Positions 35,711 through 43,965 of a stretch of DNA of 64,000 nucleotides are shown here, one piece after another. The stretch is from Pseudomonas azotoformans. Its GTDB lineage: Bacteria; Pseudomonadota; Gammaproteobacteria; Pseudomonadales; Pseudomonadaceae. A program made the position numbers and the translations under genes. The stretch's first letter is position 1, and the number at the start of each line of letters is the position of its first letter. The notes beneath the pieces were generated by a model. It was given only the letters and a program-made list of their open reading frames with translations, was not told where the DNA came from and did no database searches. The stretch covers positions 1,240,001-1,304,000 of the forward strand of contig NZ_LT629702.1 in NCBI RefSeq assembly GCF_900103345.1, in the 5' to 3' direction.

Positions 35711-36000
35711 TGGTGCAAAAACCACTGTCTCTAAAAACCCCAATATAACGGGTGCGCAGCCCATACTCTGAGTTGAACGGAGCAATTGGGGAGGCTCGAT
35801 GCTGGAATCAAGCTATTGAATCCAGGCACACGCCCATTTCCGGGACTGGGAAAGCGTCACCAGATTCAAAGTTACAGGCCTGGCAATCAGAGATCATACA
35901 CTCCGTAAAGAATATGCCTGAGGGAACGGCCAAAGCAGCCACGGAGAGTGCACTCAAGGCTGGCAGGGTCGAAGGCCGGATATTCAAATGGCCGCAATAG
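35709..36000 (+). pseudogene. Orphan CdiA-CT toxin tail remnant, frameshifted
   Basis: Two consecutive frames make sense only together. From 35709 the frame encodes DGAKTTVSKNPNITGAQP and stops at about 35771. One base out, the frame continues with YSELNGAIGEARCWNQAIE and runs to a stop at 36000, ending GRVEGRIFKWPQ. Dropping one A near 35762 would join them into GAQPYSELNGAIGEA. There is no pre-toxin (VENN-like) part and no start with a ribosome binding site. This is the usual look of a displaced toxin tail left behind when a new cdiA-CT/cdiI pair was inserted upstream. No nuclease or other motif was recognised. Confidence 0.65.
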
Positions 36001-36016
36001 GCTAGAGGCAGATAAC

Positions 36017-36502
36017 ATGAAAGAGTGGTCGTCGCTGTGCAAGTCGAAGTTGGGGAGCGTCGTTGATCTACGGGAACAACGCGTGCTCGCCATGGACGAC
36101 GGCGCGTACAAGATTTCAGATAATCAATACTTTTTAGCTGACGCCTTTCCTGTTGAGGGGGAGGAAAAACTGAGTTTGCTATCCCTCTACTGGGCCAGCA
36201 GTGAGGCAGCCTTTCGAAGGGCCTACTACAGGGATGTTGAAAATGATGACCTGGCTGTATGCCAACCGCCGGCTGAATTACTTCCAGTTGGGGCGGGTGC
36301 GACCTACCGTCAGATAAAAGAGGCGCTTGGCGCTCTTGGTTCTGACAGGGTTATGGAGTACGCCTCTTATCGTGTTATGTCTGACGGTGCATTTGTTCAT
36401 AAGGGCTTGGAAAGCGCATCGGCTGTTTATTATTTTCGGTCGCCTGACATCGCTGATGATGAGTTGCCTTACGCGATACTGTGGAAGCTTTCCAGTGTTT
36501 GA
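36017..36502 (+). CDS. Second candidate immunity protein (orphan CdiI)
   Basis: The 161-residue protein starts at 36017 with GAGG 9 nt upstream and directly follows the orphan toxin remnant by 16 nt. It is acidic, cytoplasmic by appearance, and without a known motif. Orphan immunity genes are often retained in CDI loci to protect against sister cells that still deploy the old toxin. The frame is intact although the toxin piece before it is broken, which fits that idea. A terminator-like hairpin follows at 36560. Function is inferred from position only. Confidence 0.68.
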   Translation: MKEWSSLCKSKLGSVVDLREQRVLAMDDGAYKISDNQYFLADAFPVEGEEKLSLLSLYWASSEAAFRRAYYRDVENDDLAVCQPPAELLPVGAGATYRQIKEALGALGSDRVMEYASYRVMSDGAFVHKGLESASAVYYFRSPDIADDELPYAILWKLSSV

Positions 36503-36559
36503 TTTAATGAACGTCAGGGCCCTGCGGTCGGGTTGCAGTGGTCGTACGCGACTCCCGTC

Positions 36560-36586
36560 AAACGTCAAGAACTATGCTTGGCGTTT
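36560..36586 (+). terminator. Terminator-like hairpin closing the CDI cassette region
   Basis: AAACGTCAAG (36560-36569), a 7-nt loop and CTTGGCGTTT (36577-36586) form a 10-bp stem with one G-T pair and end in three T residues. It lies 58 nt after the second immunity gene and 34 nt before the lipoprotein gene. Confidence 0.6.
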
Positions 36587-36620
36587 AGTCGGTGTACTTA
36601 GTCCCTGAGGCGTTGAGCCG

Positions 36621-37235
36621 ATGATGTTCAAGCATCTGTTTTCGGCCGTTCTGTTTTTATTGGCGACGGGCTGTACTAACAGCCCAAGTACCGCACATCA
36701 GGAACAATCGAATTCGCCTGTCCTCGGTGTCGCACACTCCTTCGAGCAAGCTGTCCAGCAGGCTCATTCGACACCGCTGCCGATTAACCGTGGTTTGTTT
36801 CCAGAGAGATGGGCGATCGGTGCAACCGACCCGCGTCTTGATGTTGGGCAGTCGCTTGGTCATTACCGGGTTTTCGACTTCCAACTGCGCAAGGGCCAAA
36901 CCTACGTCATCAATGTCATCTCGATGTGCAATAACCTGTGCTTCGGCTTTTCGAAAACCATACTCAAACCACGACTGGCGGTGGTTGATACACAGGGCAA
37001 CGTGGTTGCCGATCACCTGGCAGGACAAAATCCCCTCACGGTCGAGTGGACCGGCGTCGCGCCAGCCGATGGCAAGTATTTTCTGGTGGTTGCCGCTGAT
37101 AATCAGACCCCAGGCGCGACGGTGTTAACCGTGAATGCGCCCGTGCCGGGACACACCGCAATGACAGTCCCCGTAGGCATGGCGAGCGCACCGTATGGCA
37201 AGGTGATTGCCTATGTGGAGTTTCCCGATGGGTGA
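36621..37235 (+). CDS. Putative lipoprotein of unknown function
   Basis: This 204-residue protein has a lipobox: the signal segment HLFSAVLFLLATGC puts the modified Cys at residue 18. The mature part is rich in beta-strand-like stretches (YRVFDFQLRKGQTYVINV, GKYFLVVAADNQTPGATVLTV), which suggests a small beta-sandwich similar to pre-peptidase C-terminal type domains; this is a guess from pattern. It lies after the CDI cassettes, on the same strand but behind a terminator-like hairpin, and may be an ordinary chromosomal gene. Two adjacent ATG codons (36621 and 36624) could both start it. Confidence 0.75.
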   Translation: MMFKHLFSAVLFLLATGCTNSPSTAHQEQSNSPVLGVAHSFEQAVQQAHSTPLPINRGLFPERWAIGATDPRLDVGQSLGHYRVFDFQLRKGQTYVINVISMCNNLCFGFSKTILKPRLAVVDTQGNVVADHLAGQNPLTVEWTGVAPADGKYFLVVAADNQTPGATVLTVNAPVPGHTAMTVPVGMASAPYGKVIAYVEFPDG

Positions 37236-37549
37236 TATTTTCAACGCGCTTGCAAGCGTGCACAGCGTTTGAATTTCTTTCACCGCTTTCAGAGACTGTC
37301 CGGGTCGCCAAAAAACATTTTGACTGGGCTCTACGATAGTAGTTTCAGCTTAAAAAACTCGAATTATGCCCCCAGTTATGCCCCCATTCACACCGGGCGT
37401 ACGAGCGATCGCGAACGGCGATTGCCGACGCGGACCTGGGTGGCCGTGGCTGGTATTCAGTGCGCCTTCGTATACTGGATGAGCAACATACACATTCAGC
37501 GCCAGCTGAATGTGTATGTTGCTCATCCATTGGCAGTCTTGTGACGTAT
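37236..37549. other. Intergenic region between convergent genes, with direct and inverted repeats
   Basis: No convincing gene was found in these 314 nt. They hold two adjacent copies of TTATGCCCCCA (37364 and 37376) and the large inverted repeat described separately. Short open frames here have no ribosome binding sites and no recognisable protein pattern. Confidence 0.7.
37476..37529. repeat. Perfect 25-bp inverted repeat with 4-nt loop
   Basis: The left arm at 37476-37500 (beginning TGGATGAGCAACATACAC) is exactly complementary to 37505-37529, with GCCA between. There is no T-run. It sits 21 nt beyond the 3' end of the minus-strand gene ending at 37550. A stem this long and perfect is more than a normal terminator needs. 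Confidence 0.9.
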
Positions 37550-38398
37550 TCAACCATCCTTCATCAGTGAGTTAAGCTGCTCTTCCGCCATTTTCAGCGC
37601 ATTCATGCCGGCGATCAGTTCCTCTTCGCGCCTGTCGAATGAGCGTTCGCGCACAGCCATGTCCTCTTCCCGTTGTTTGAGTTCACGCATGCGCTCATCA
37701 AGCATCACGAATTTACTCAGCAGTGTCTCCTTATGCTGGGTCACGCTTGCAATCAGTGATTTGAGGTTGGTTTCGATTTTCTGCGAGTGAGTGGGTTCTT
37801 GCTCGACTGCTGGTGCGTGCTCGATGACATCGTGAGAGAGAGCTTCCTGTGCGGTGGGCGTGTGGGAGATAACCCTGTAAGGCACGGAAGGCTGAGACTC
37901 GGAGGGTGAGCTCAACGGCGTAGTGGGTGAAGAGTATTCCTGGGGATGCGCATGAGCGTCTGCCGGAGTTGCTGACCTCTCGATGTCCTGCTTCGCATCG
38001 GGATTGAACACCAGCAGTTTCATCAGCCAGTGTTCACTGACTTTCAGGCTGTGATGGAGGTTTGCGCGGGTGCAGTGGATGTGTGTGTCAGTCAGGTCCA
38101 GCACCGAGTAACTATTGTCGGTTTGCCTTGCCTGTGGGCTGCAGGCGTCGTGGATGATGCGTTTGAGTGCAGCGGTTGCAGTCATCATATCCTCGGAGGA
38201 CGCGCTGCACATGCTTCGCTCAAGGCCTTCACCTTCCATCGGTGCCAGGTAGATCTTGATCAGATCATCAGCAACCTTCTCGTTCAGGCTGTAGACCAGG
38301 AACTGCTGGCCGCTTGTGTTCGCAATAAACCCGCAAAGCAGCACGGCATTCAGTGATTGACCTTGGTCATCGGGTATTTCAAGTGTTCGCAATAGCAT
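37550..38398 (-). CDS. Hypothetical protein with C-terminal coiled coil
   Basis: I do not recognise this 282-residue protein. The N-terminal about 130 residues look globular (MLLRTLEIPDDQGQ, LLCGFIANTSGQQFLVYSLNE). A Pro/Ser/Thr-rich linker (about 145-180) follows. The C-terminal about 80 residues are charged and heptad-like (MLDERMRELKQREEDMAVRE), a probable coiled coil. There is no signal peptide or membrane segment. It stands alone on the minus strand. Its start at 38398 has only a weak ribosome binding site. Confidence 0.72.
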   Translation of the reverse strand: MLLRTLEIPDDQGQSLNAVLLCGFIANTSGQQFLVYSLNEKVADDLIKIYLAPMEGEGLERSMCSASSEDMMTATAALKRIIHDACSPQARQTDNSYSVLDLTDTHIHCTRANLHHSLKVSEHWLMKLLVFNPDAKQDIERSATPADAHAHPQEYSSPTTPLSSPSESQPSVPYRVISHTPTAQEALSHDVIEHAPAVEQEPTHSQKIETNLKSLIASVTQHKETLLSKFVMLDERMRELKQREEDMAVRERSFDRREEELIAGMNALKMAEEQLNSLMKDG

Positions 38399-38635
38399 GG
38401 GGTATCCGGCTCAGTGAGACTGGGGCATTTTTCAGCGTCCAGAATACGCAGGCCGCTCACGAGGTTTTGTCAGATAATCCGCACTTACCCATAGATAATT
38501 CGACACGCGGCAAGGACGAATCGGATTCGCCGTGGCTGCTGTTTCATGGTGTGCAACCTGCGGTTATGGTGCGGCGCGAAACAGCGAGCGCACCTAAAGG
38601 CGCTTCAATGTGCTTCAGCAGGTGGTCCGACGTTC

Positions 38636-39559
38636 ATGATTGAGATAACCCATTTATCCAAGCGGTTTGGCAGTTCCCTTGCGGTCGCCGACCTGTCTTT
38701 CCAGGCCGTATCAGGTGAGGTGCTGGGGCTCCTTGGGCCCAACGGTGCCGGCAAGTCCACGACCCTGCGTATGCTCACCGGTTTTATGTCACCCAGTTCG
38801 GGTACTGCCAAATTGTGCGGTTTTGATATCCGTCGCCAGCCCCGCCATGCGCAGCGGCTGATGGGATACCTGCCCGAAACCGGGGCCTGCTACAACGAAA
38901 TGTCCGTATCGGGGTTCTTGAGTTTCATTGCTGAAATGCGTGGTTATCGCGGTCGAGATAAAAAGCTGCGCGTCGCGTCCATGCTCGAACAGTTCGAGTT
39001 GATCGAGGTGCGCGGCCAGACCATCGATATTCTCTCCAAAGGTTTTCGCCGCCGAATCGGCTTGGCGCAGGCGATGCTTCATGATCCGAAAATCCTGATT
39101 CTGGATGAGCCCACCGATGGGCTTGATCCCAATCAGAAGTACCGAGTGCGCGCGCAAATCCAAGAGATGGCCCGTGACAAAATCGTGATCATTTCTACCC
39201 ACATCATGGAGGAGGTCACGGCATTGTGTGGCCGTGTGTTGGTCATGGACAAGGGGCGCCTTCTGGCAGACAGCACGCCTGACGAGCTGGAAAGCCGCTC
39301 ACGTTATCACCAGGCTGTGATGTTGTATGCCACACAGCCTTTGGACGTAATGACGTTGGCAATGCTCCCTGGCGTTGCGGGTATCGAGGCCGGCCCGGAG
39401 CCCTATAGTGTGCGCGTCCTGGCGCGGCCGGGTTCGACCATATTGCCGGGGATCAACTCGATGATTCTCAAGCGTGGCTGGAACGTGCCTCGTCAGGAGG
39501 TCGAGCGGGGGTCGCTCGGCGAAGTTTTTCGCCTGTTGACCCGGGAGTCGCGGTCATGA
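38636..39559 (+). CDS. GldA-like ABC transporter ATP-binding protein
   Basis: The 307-residue ATPase has Walker A GPNGAGKSTT (about residues 35-44), signature LSKGFRRRIGLAQ, Walker B ILILDEPTDGLDP, an H-loop in ISTHIMEEV and a C-terminal regulatory extension. The start at 38636 (MIEITHLSKRF) has AGGTGG upstream; longer in-frame starts are not conserved-looking. Four-base ATGA overlap with the permease gene, and the auxiliary subunit gene 4 nt further on, define a three-gene operon of the type first described as GldA-GldF-GldG in gliding bacteria but common in non-gliding proteobacteria. The substrate is unknown. Confidence 0.92.
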   Translation: MIEITHLSKRFGSSLAVADLSFQAVSGEVLGLLGPNGAGKSTTLRMLTGFMSPSSGTAKLCGFDIRRQPRHAQRLMGYLPETGACYNEMSVSGFLSFIAEMRGYRGRDKKLRVASMLEQFELIEVRGQTIDILSKGFRRRIGLAQAMLHDPKILILDEPTDGLDPNQKYRVRAQIQEMARDKIVIISTHIMEEVTALCGRVLVMDKGRLLADSTPDELESRSRYHQAVMLYATQPLDVMTLAMLPGVAGIEAGPEPYSVRVLARPGSTILPGINSMILKRGWNVPRQEVERGSLGEVFRLLTRESRS

Positions 39560-40290
39560 GCGCGCGTTGGCCGTTATTCAAGCGCGAGGTCTACAGCTAT
39601 TTCATTACGCCAGTCGCGTATGTGTTCATCCTGCTGTTGTTGATTCTCAGCGGTGTCAGCACTTTTTACCTGGGCGACTTCTACCAGCGCAACCAGGCCG
39701 ACCTGGCACCGTTCTTCGATTACCTGCCCTGGCTCTACGTGGTGCTGTTGCCGGCGCTGGCCATGCGCATGTGGTCGCTGGAACGCCAGACCGGTTCGAT
39801 TGAGTTGCTGATGTGCATGGCCATCAGCGCGACTGACGCTGTACTCGCGAAATTCTTCGCGGCGTGGCTGATCAGTGGCCTTGCGCTTGTGTTGACGTTT
39901 CCGTTGGTGTTGACGGTCAACTATCTGGGGGAACCCGACAATGGTGTGATCCTTTGTGGGTACCTGGCGAGCTGGCTGCTGGCAGGAGCTTGCCTGGCCA
40001 TTGGCGGGTGCATGTCGGCCTTGACCAAAAATGCGCTGGTGGCCTTCCTCATGGCCATGGCGGTTTGTTTGATCTTTACCGCCTGTGGGTCTGCGGTGGT
40101 GCTGGATGTATTTCGCGGCTGGGTAGCCGTGGCCTGGCTGGACGGGCTTGCATCGTTGAGTTTTATCGCACACTTCGAAGGGCTGTGCCGCGGCGTGGTC
40201 GAGCCCCAGGACCTTCTGTATTTCATTAGCCAGATCATTGTCTGGTTGGCACTGACGGTCATGGTGGTCGAATTGAAGAAGGCGGTGTGA
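39556..40290 (+). CDS. GldF-like ABC-2 permease
   Basis: This 244-residue membrane protein has six likely membrane segments (for example YVFILLLLILSGVSTFYL and LYVVLLPALAMRMW). The motif LERQTGSIELLMCMAIS, where the ABC-2 permease meets its ATPase, is typical of the GldF/NosY-like group. The start overlaps the ATPase stop (ATGA), and the following gene starts 4 nt after its stop, so the three proteins are made in step. The transported substrate is not known for pseudomonad members of this family. Confidence 0.9.
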   Translation: MSARWPLFKREVYSYFITPVAYVFILLLLILSGVSTFYLGDFYQRNQADLAPFFDYLPWLYVVLLPALAMRMWSLERQTGSIELLMCMAISATDAVLAKFFAAWLISGLALVLTFPLVLTVNYLGEPDNGVILCGYLASWLLAGACLAIGGCMSALTKNALVAFLMAMAVCLIFTACGSAVVLDVFRGWVAVAWLDGLASLSFIAHFEGLCRGVVEPQDLLYFISQIIVWLALTVMVVELKKAV

Positions 40291-40294
40291 GGCC

Positions 40295-42109
40295 ATGTTT
40301 TTCAACCCTTTGACCCGTACATGCCTGCGAATGGCGATCATTGTTGGTGGCTTTGTCGCGGCGAATTTTGAGTTGGCGCCGCGATTGCCAACCTTGCGTC
40401 TGGATCTGACCGAACAGCAACTCTATACCCTCAGTTCCGGCACCCGGCAGATTATCCAGGAGGTGGCCAAACCCACCGACCTGTACTTTTACTTTTCCAA
40501 TCAGGCCGCCCGAGACTTGCCCGTCATGCGCAGTTATGGCGTGCGGATCGAAACCCTGCTGCGTGAATACCAACGTGCCTCGAATGGGATGTTGCGTCTA
40601 CACATTATCGACCCGGCGCCGTTTTCGGCGGACGAAACGCGTGCCCAGGAGTTGGGCCTGAAAGCCGCGCCTATCGGCAAAGGCGGGACGCCGGTCTACT
40701 TTGGGCTCGCCATCGCCGATGCAGCGGACCATCACGCCAGCATCGCTTTTTTTGCGCTGGAACAACAAGGGTTCCTGGAGTACGACATCAGCCGGTTAGT
40801 GCATAGCCTGTCGCGTGCCGAGCGGCCGGTCATCGGGCTGATGTCTTCATTGCCACTGTCGGGGGGCTTCAATGCAGAGGCGGGGCGCAAGCGACTGCCT
40901 TGGCGGATTTACACCGAGATCGACAAGCTGTTTGACGTGCATGAACTGACTCAGGATGTCGACAGCATTCCCGGCGAACTCAAGGTGTTGATGCTGGTGC
41001 ATCCAAAGCGCTTGTCCACGGCAACGTTGCGCGGAATCGACCAATTCGTGCTGCGTGGCGGGCGGCTGCTGGTGTTTGTCGACCCCTACAGTGAGCAGGA
41101 TCGTGGGGAGTACTATTTTGGTATCCCGAGCAAGGACAAGTCCTCGGACCTCGCACCGTTGTTCAAGGCGTGGGGTATCAAATTGATGCCAGGTGATGTG
41201 CTGGGTGACGGTCGCTACGGACAGTACGTGTCGCTGGTGCATAGCGCCGAGCCGATCTGGCAGCCTACGGCGTTAGGCCTATCGCCCGAAGCCATGAATC
41301 AGCAAGATGTGATCACTGCTGGCCTAGGTAGTCTCAACCTGACCACTGCCGGCGTGTTGAGCGCTTTGCCAGGCGCAACCACCACCCTGACACCGCTTCT
41401 GCACAGCTCGGATCAGGCCATGCTGTACAAGACAGCGCGCCTTGATCATCTCGAACACCCGGATGAACTGGCCAATGCTTTCAAGGCCGACGGTGAGCGC
41501 TACTTGATCGCGGCGCGCCTGCAAGGTCCGGCAAGCTCGGCTTTCCCAGATCCGCCTGGGGCGATTACCGGGGCGGAACACATCAACGTCGTGGTTGTGG
41601 CTGATACCGATATGCTCAGTGACAACCTGTGGACCGAGCCTCAAGGCCGCGGCGAGGTCAGCGTGCCTTGGGCCGACAACAGCGTGTTGGTGCTCAACGC
41701 ACTGGATAGTCTCTCGGGGTCGGATGCATTGATCAGTCTACGTTCCCGTGGCCGCTACAGCCGTAACTTCAGTGTGGTTGAACGGTTGCAGCAACAGGCG
41801 GGCGAGCACTTTCGCGAGATGAGCCGTGACCTGCAAGCCAAGCTGGATGAAACCGAAGGACGCCTGAGCACACTGGCGGCTGGCCAGCAAAACAACGCAC
41901 CGTTGAAGGCGGAGCAGCAAGCTACCCAGGCGCAGTTTCGCTCAGAAAAAGTCGCCATCGAGCAGGAGATGCGTCAGGTTGCCCGACAGCTCACTGTCCA
42001 GGTCGAACGCTTGGGCACTCAAGTCAAGTTGTTCAATATTGTGCTGGTCCCGCTGCTGCTCTCCCTCGTGTTTGTGGGTGCTTGGCTTTGGCGCAGGCGC
42101 ACTCGCTGA
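40295..42109 (+). CDS. GldG-like ABC transporter auxiliary subunit
   Basis: The 604-residue protein has an N-terminal membrane anchor (LRMAIIVGGFVAANFEL), a large periplasmic GldG/ABC-auxiliary region that opens with LDLTEQQLYTLSSGTRQII, and a late coiled coil (about 495-580, EMSRDLQAKLDETEGRLSTL). A second membrane helix, LVPLLLSLVFVGAWLW, lies before the final Arg-rich RRRTR. This topology (TM, periplasmic domain, TM) is the standard one for GldG proteins that join GldF permeases. GAGG precedes the ATG. The role in transport is unresolved. Confidence 0.9.
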   Translation: MFFNPLTRTCLRMAIIVGGFVAANFELAPRLPTLRLDLTEQQLYTLSSGTRQIIQEVAKPTDLYFYFSNQAARDLPVMRSYGVRIETLLREYQRASNGMLRLHIIDPAPFSADETRAQELGLKAAPIGKGGTPVYFGLAIADAADHHASIAFFALEQQGFLEYDISRLVHSLSRAERPVIGLMSSLPLSGGFNAEAGRKRLPWRIYTEIDKLFDVHELTQDVDSIPGELKVLMLVHPKRLSTATLRGIDQFVLRGGRLLVFVDPYSEQDRGEYYFGIPSKDKSSDLAPLFKAWGIKLMPGDVLGDGRYGQYVSLVHSAEPIWQPTALGLSPEAMNQQDVITAGLGSLNLTTAGVLSALPGATTTLTPLLHSSDQAMLYKTARLDHLEHPDELANAFKADGERYLIAARLQGPASSAFPDPPGAITGAEHINVVVVADTDMLSDNLWTEPQGRGEVSVPWADNSVLVLNALDSLSGSDALISLRSRGRYSRNFSVVERLQQQAGEHFREMSRDLQAKLDETEGRLSTLAAGQQNNAPLKAEQQATQAQFRSEKVAIEQEMRQVARQLTVQVERLGTQVKLFNIVLVPLLLSLVFVGAWLWRRRTR

Positions 42110-42219
42110 AGGCTGGACGATCGCGAAACTTTCTTGGAGTGCCGGCTATTAACGCCTCTGGTCGATGCTCCTAAGCTGGATTCAATGTTTGTTGGAATCC
42201 GTTGGGAAAGGAAATAGAG

Positions 42220-42969
42220 ATGAAAAAGCTGCATAAGAAGATTGCGTTGGTCACCGGTGCCTCGAAGGGGATCGGTGCCGCAATCGCCAAGCAATTGGCC
42301 CAGGATGGCGCCACCGTGATCGTCAACTACGCAAACAGTCGCATCGATGCCGACCGGGTGGTGTCAGAGATTGTGCAAACCGGTGCCAGAGCCTATGCCG
42401 TGCAGGCCGACGTCTCGAACAGCGTGGACCTCAAGGCGCTGTTCAAGACGATTGTGCATGAGCATGGTCATCTCGACATCCTGGTGAATAATGCCGGGGT
42501 CTATTCGACCAACCCGTTGGCCGACATCACCGAGCAAGAGTTCCACCGCCAGTTCAACCTCAATGTGCTGGCCTTGATCCAGTGCACCCAGGCGGCCGTT
42601 GAAGTGTTCAACCCTGTCGGTGGCAGCATCGTCAATATCAGCTCCAGCGTGACCTCCTTCACACCGGCCAACTCTACGGTCTACACCGCTTCAAAAGGTG
42701 CTGTCGACGCGATCACCAGAACCCTTGCCAATGAGCTGGGGCCGAAAAATATTCGCGTCAACTCGGTCAACCCAGGGTTGGTCGTAACCGAAGGCGTGCA
42801 TGCCAGCGGCTTTTTCGAAGATGCGTTTCGTCAGAAGATCGAAGCCATTACGCCGTTGGGCCGCATCGGCCAGCCGGAGGATATCGCTCCCGCTGTCGCC
42901 TTCCTGGCGTCACCCGACGCGAGCTGGATCACCGGTGAAACCCTGGTGATCGGCGGCGGCCTCCATTGA
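42220..42969 (+). CDS. Short-chain dehydrogenase/reductase (SDR)
   Basis: The 249-residue classical SDR has a nucleotide motif TGASKGIG (residues 12-19), NNAG, the catalytic Tyr155/Lys159 pair in YTASK and a Ser near 142. It belongs to the FabG/glucose-dehydrogenase-like group and should use NAD(P)H; the basic residue after the glycine motif (NYANSR) hints at NADPH. The start at 42220 has AAGGA 10 nt upstream. The 3' end overlaps the convergent AraC gene by 60 nt. The neighbouring aldehyde dehydrogenase and regulator suggest a small oxidation pathway, but the substrate is unknown. Confidence 0.92.
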   Translation: MKKLHKKIALVTGASKGIGAAIAKQLAQDGATVIVNYANSRIDADRVVSEIVQTGARAYAVQADVSNSVDLKALFKTIVHEHGHLDILVNNAGVYSTNPLADITEQEFHRQFNLNVLALIQCTQAAVEVFNPVGGSIVNISSSVTSFTPANSTVYTASKGAVDAITRTLANELGPKNIRVNSVNPGLVVTEGVHASGFFEDAFRQKIEAITPLGRIGQPEDIAPAVAFLASPDASWITGETLVIGGGLH

Positions 42970-43878
42970 TGCGTGCTCGCGCAGGTAATGACGCGGTGAT
43001 TGCGACATGACGCGCTTGAACGCTGTGCTGAACGCGCTCTCCGACTCGTAGCCCAGTGAAAATGCGATGGTGGAGACCGAGTCATCGGAGTTTTTCAGGC
43101 GGTCACTTGCCAGCAACATGCGCCAATAGGTGAGGTATTCCATTGGCGCTGCACCGACCACTTGCTTGAAGCGCAATGCGAACGCCGAACGCGACATGGT
43201 TGCCAGTCGCGCCAGTTCCTGGACGGTCCAGCGCTGGGCGGGTTGAGCATGCATCGCGCTCAGGGCAGCGCTGAGGTTGCGGTCGGCCAGGCCGAAAAAC
43301 CAACCGATACCGTTGCTGTCGAGTGTCGAAAGATGCGCGCGGAGGACTTCGACCAACATGATGTGGGCCAAGTGTTCATTCATCAGCGATCGGCCTGGGC
43401 GCTTCTGCTGCAACTCCGAGGTAAAGCGCTCCAGTGCCCAGCGCAGGATCAAGGCCTGGGGCTCATTGCCTTGCACATGCACCAGTGAGGGCAGTGTGCT
43501 GAGCAGCAGTTGAGTCGGGATACCGGTGAAGTCAAAGCGGCCGCCCACCAGTTGGGTGTCGTCACCACCGTAGCTCAGCGCCAACTCGTCGGGCGCAAGC
43601 GTTTGGAAATGGCCGTCCGAATCCATGACGGGTTGGGACAAGTCACTGAAGAGCGTGAACGGCATGCCGCGCGTCATCAGAAAGCAGTCGCCTTGCTGGA
43701 GTTGCTGGGGTTGGGATTCACCATGCACCTGCAGCCAGCAACTGCCTTTGACGAGCGCGGTGAACTTGATGCCTTCCCTTGCCGGAAAGTTGAACGCCCA
43801 GTTACCGCCCAGCGTCAGCGAGGCCGAGTGGTAATTACGAATTCTCAATAATGAAAGGACATCGGAAAGAGGATCCAT
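42910..43878 (-). CDS. AraC-family regulator with cupin-type sensor domain
   Basis: This 322-residue protein starts at the ATG at 43878 after AAGGTGGGGT. The N-terminal part (MDPLSDVLSLLRIRNYHSASL and onward, with GxCWLQVHGESQP) is the cupin-6 type sensor found in many AraC regulators. The C-terminal part has two HTH motifs, WTVQELARLATMSRSAFALRF and VSTIAFSLGYESESAFSTAF. The gene is divergent from the aldehyde dehydrogenase gene with 87 nt between them, and convergent and overlapping by 60 nt with the SDR gene. It probably controls one or both, perhaps by sensing their substrate. Confidence 0.9.
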   Translation of the reverse strand: MDPLSDVLSLLRIRNYHSASLTLGGNWAFNFPAREGIKFTALVKGSCWLQVHGESQPQQLQQGDCFLMTRGMPFTLFSDLSQPVMDSDGHFQTLAPDELALSYGGDDTQLVGGRFDFTGIPTQLLLSTLPSLVHVQGNEPQALILRWALERFTSELQQKRPGRSLMNEHLAHIMLVEVLRAHLSTLDSNGIGWFFGLADRNLSAALSAMHAQPAQRWTVQELARLATMSRSAFALRFKQVVGAAPMEYLTYWRMLLASDRLKNSDDSVSTIAFSLGYESESAFSTAFKRVMSQSPRHYLREHASMEAAADHQGFTGDPARVG

Positions 43879-43965
43879 ACCCCACCTTTTTTGGACGATA
43901 AATAACGTTGAAAGCAGTTTATACCAGAGATAATCCAGATTTCGGGTTTTATGACGAGGTTTACT

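Noticed and set aside
36017..36502. Second immunity gene considered part of a separate toxin-antitoxin operon
   Set aside because: No intact toxin gene is adjacent; the frameshifted CdiA-CT-like remnant directly upstream explains it better.
37345..37557. Possible integrase remnant around the TTATGCCCCCA repeats
   Set aside because: No integrase motif (Arg-His-Arg-Tyr) or tRNA was found in or near it; the short frames are not convincing proteins.
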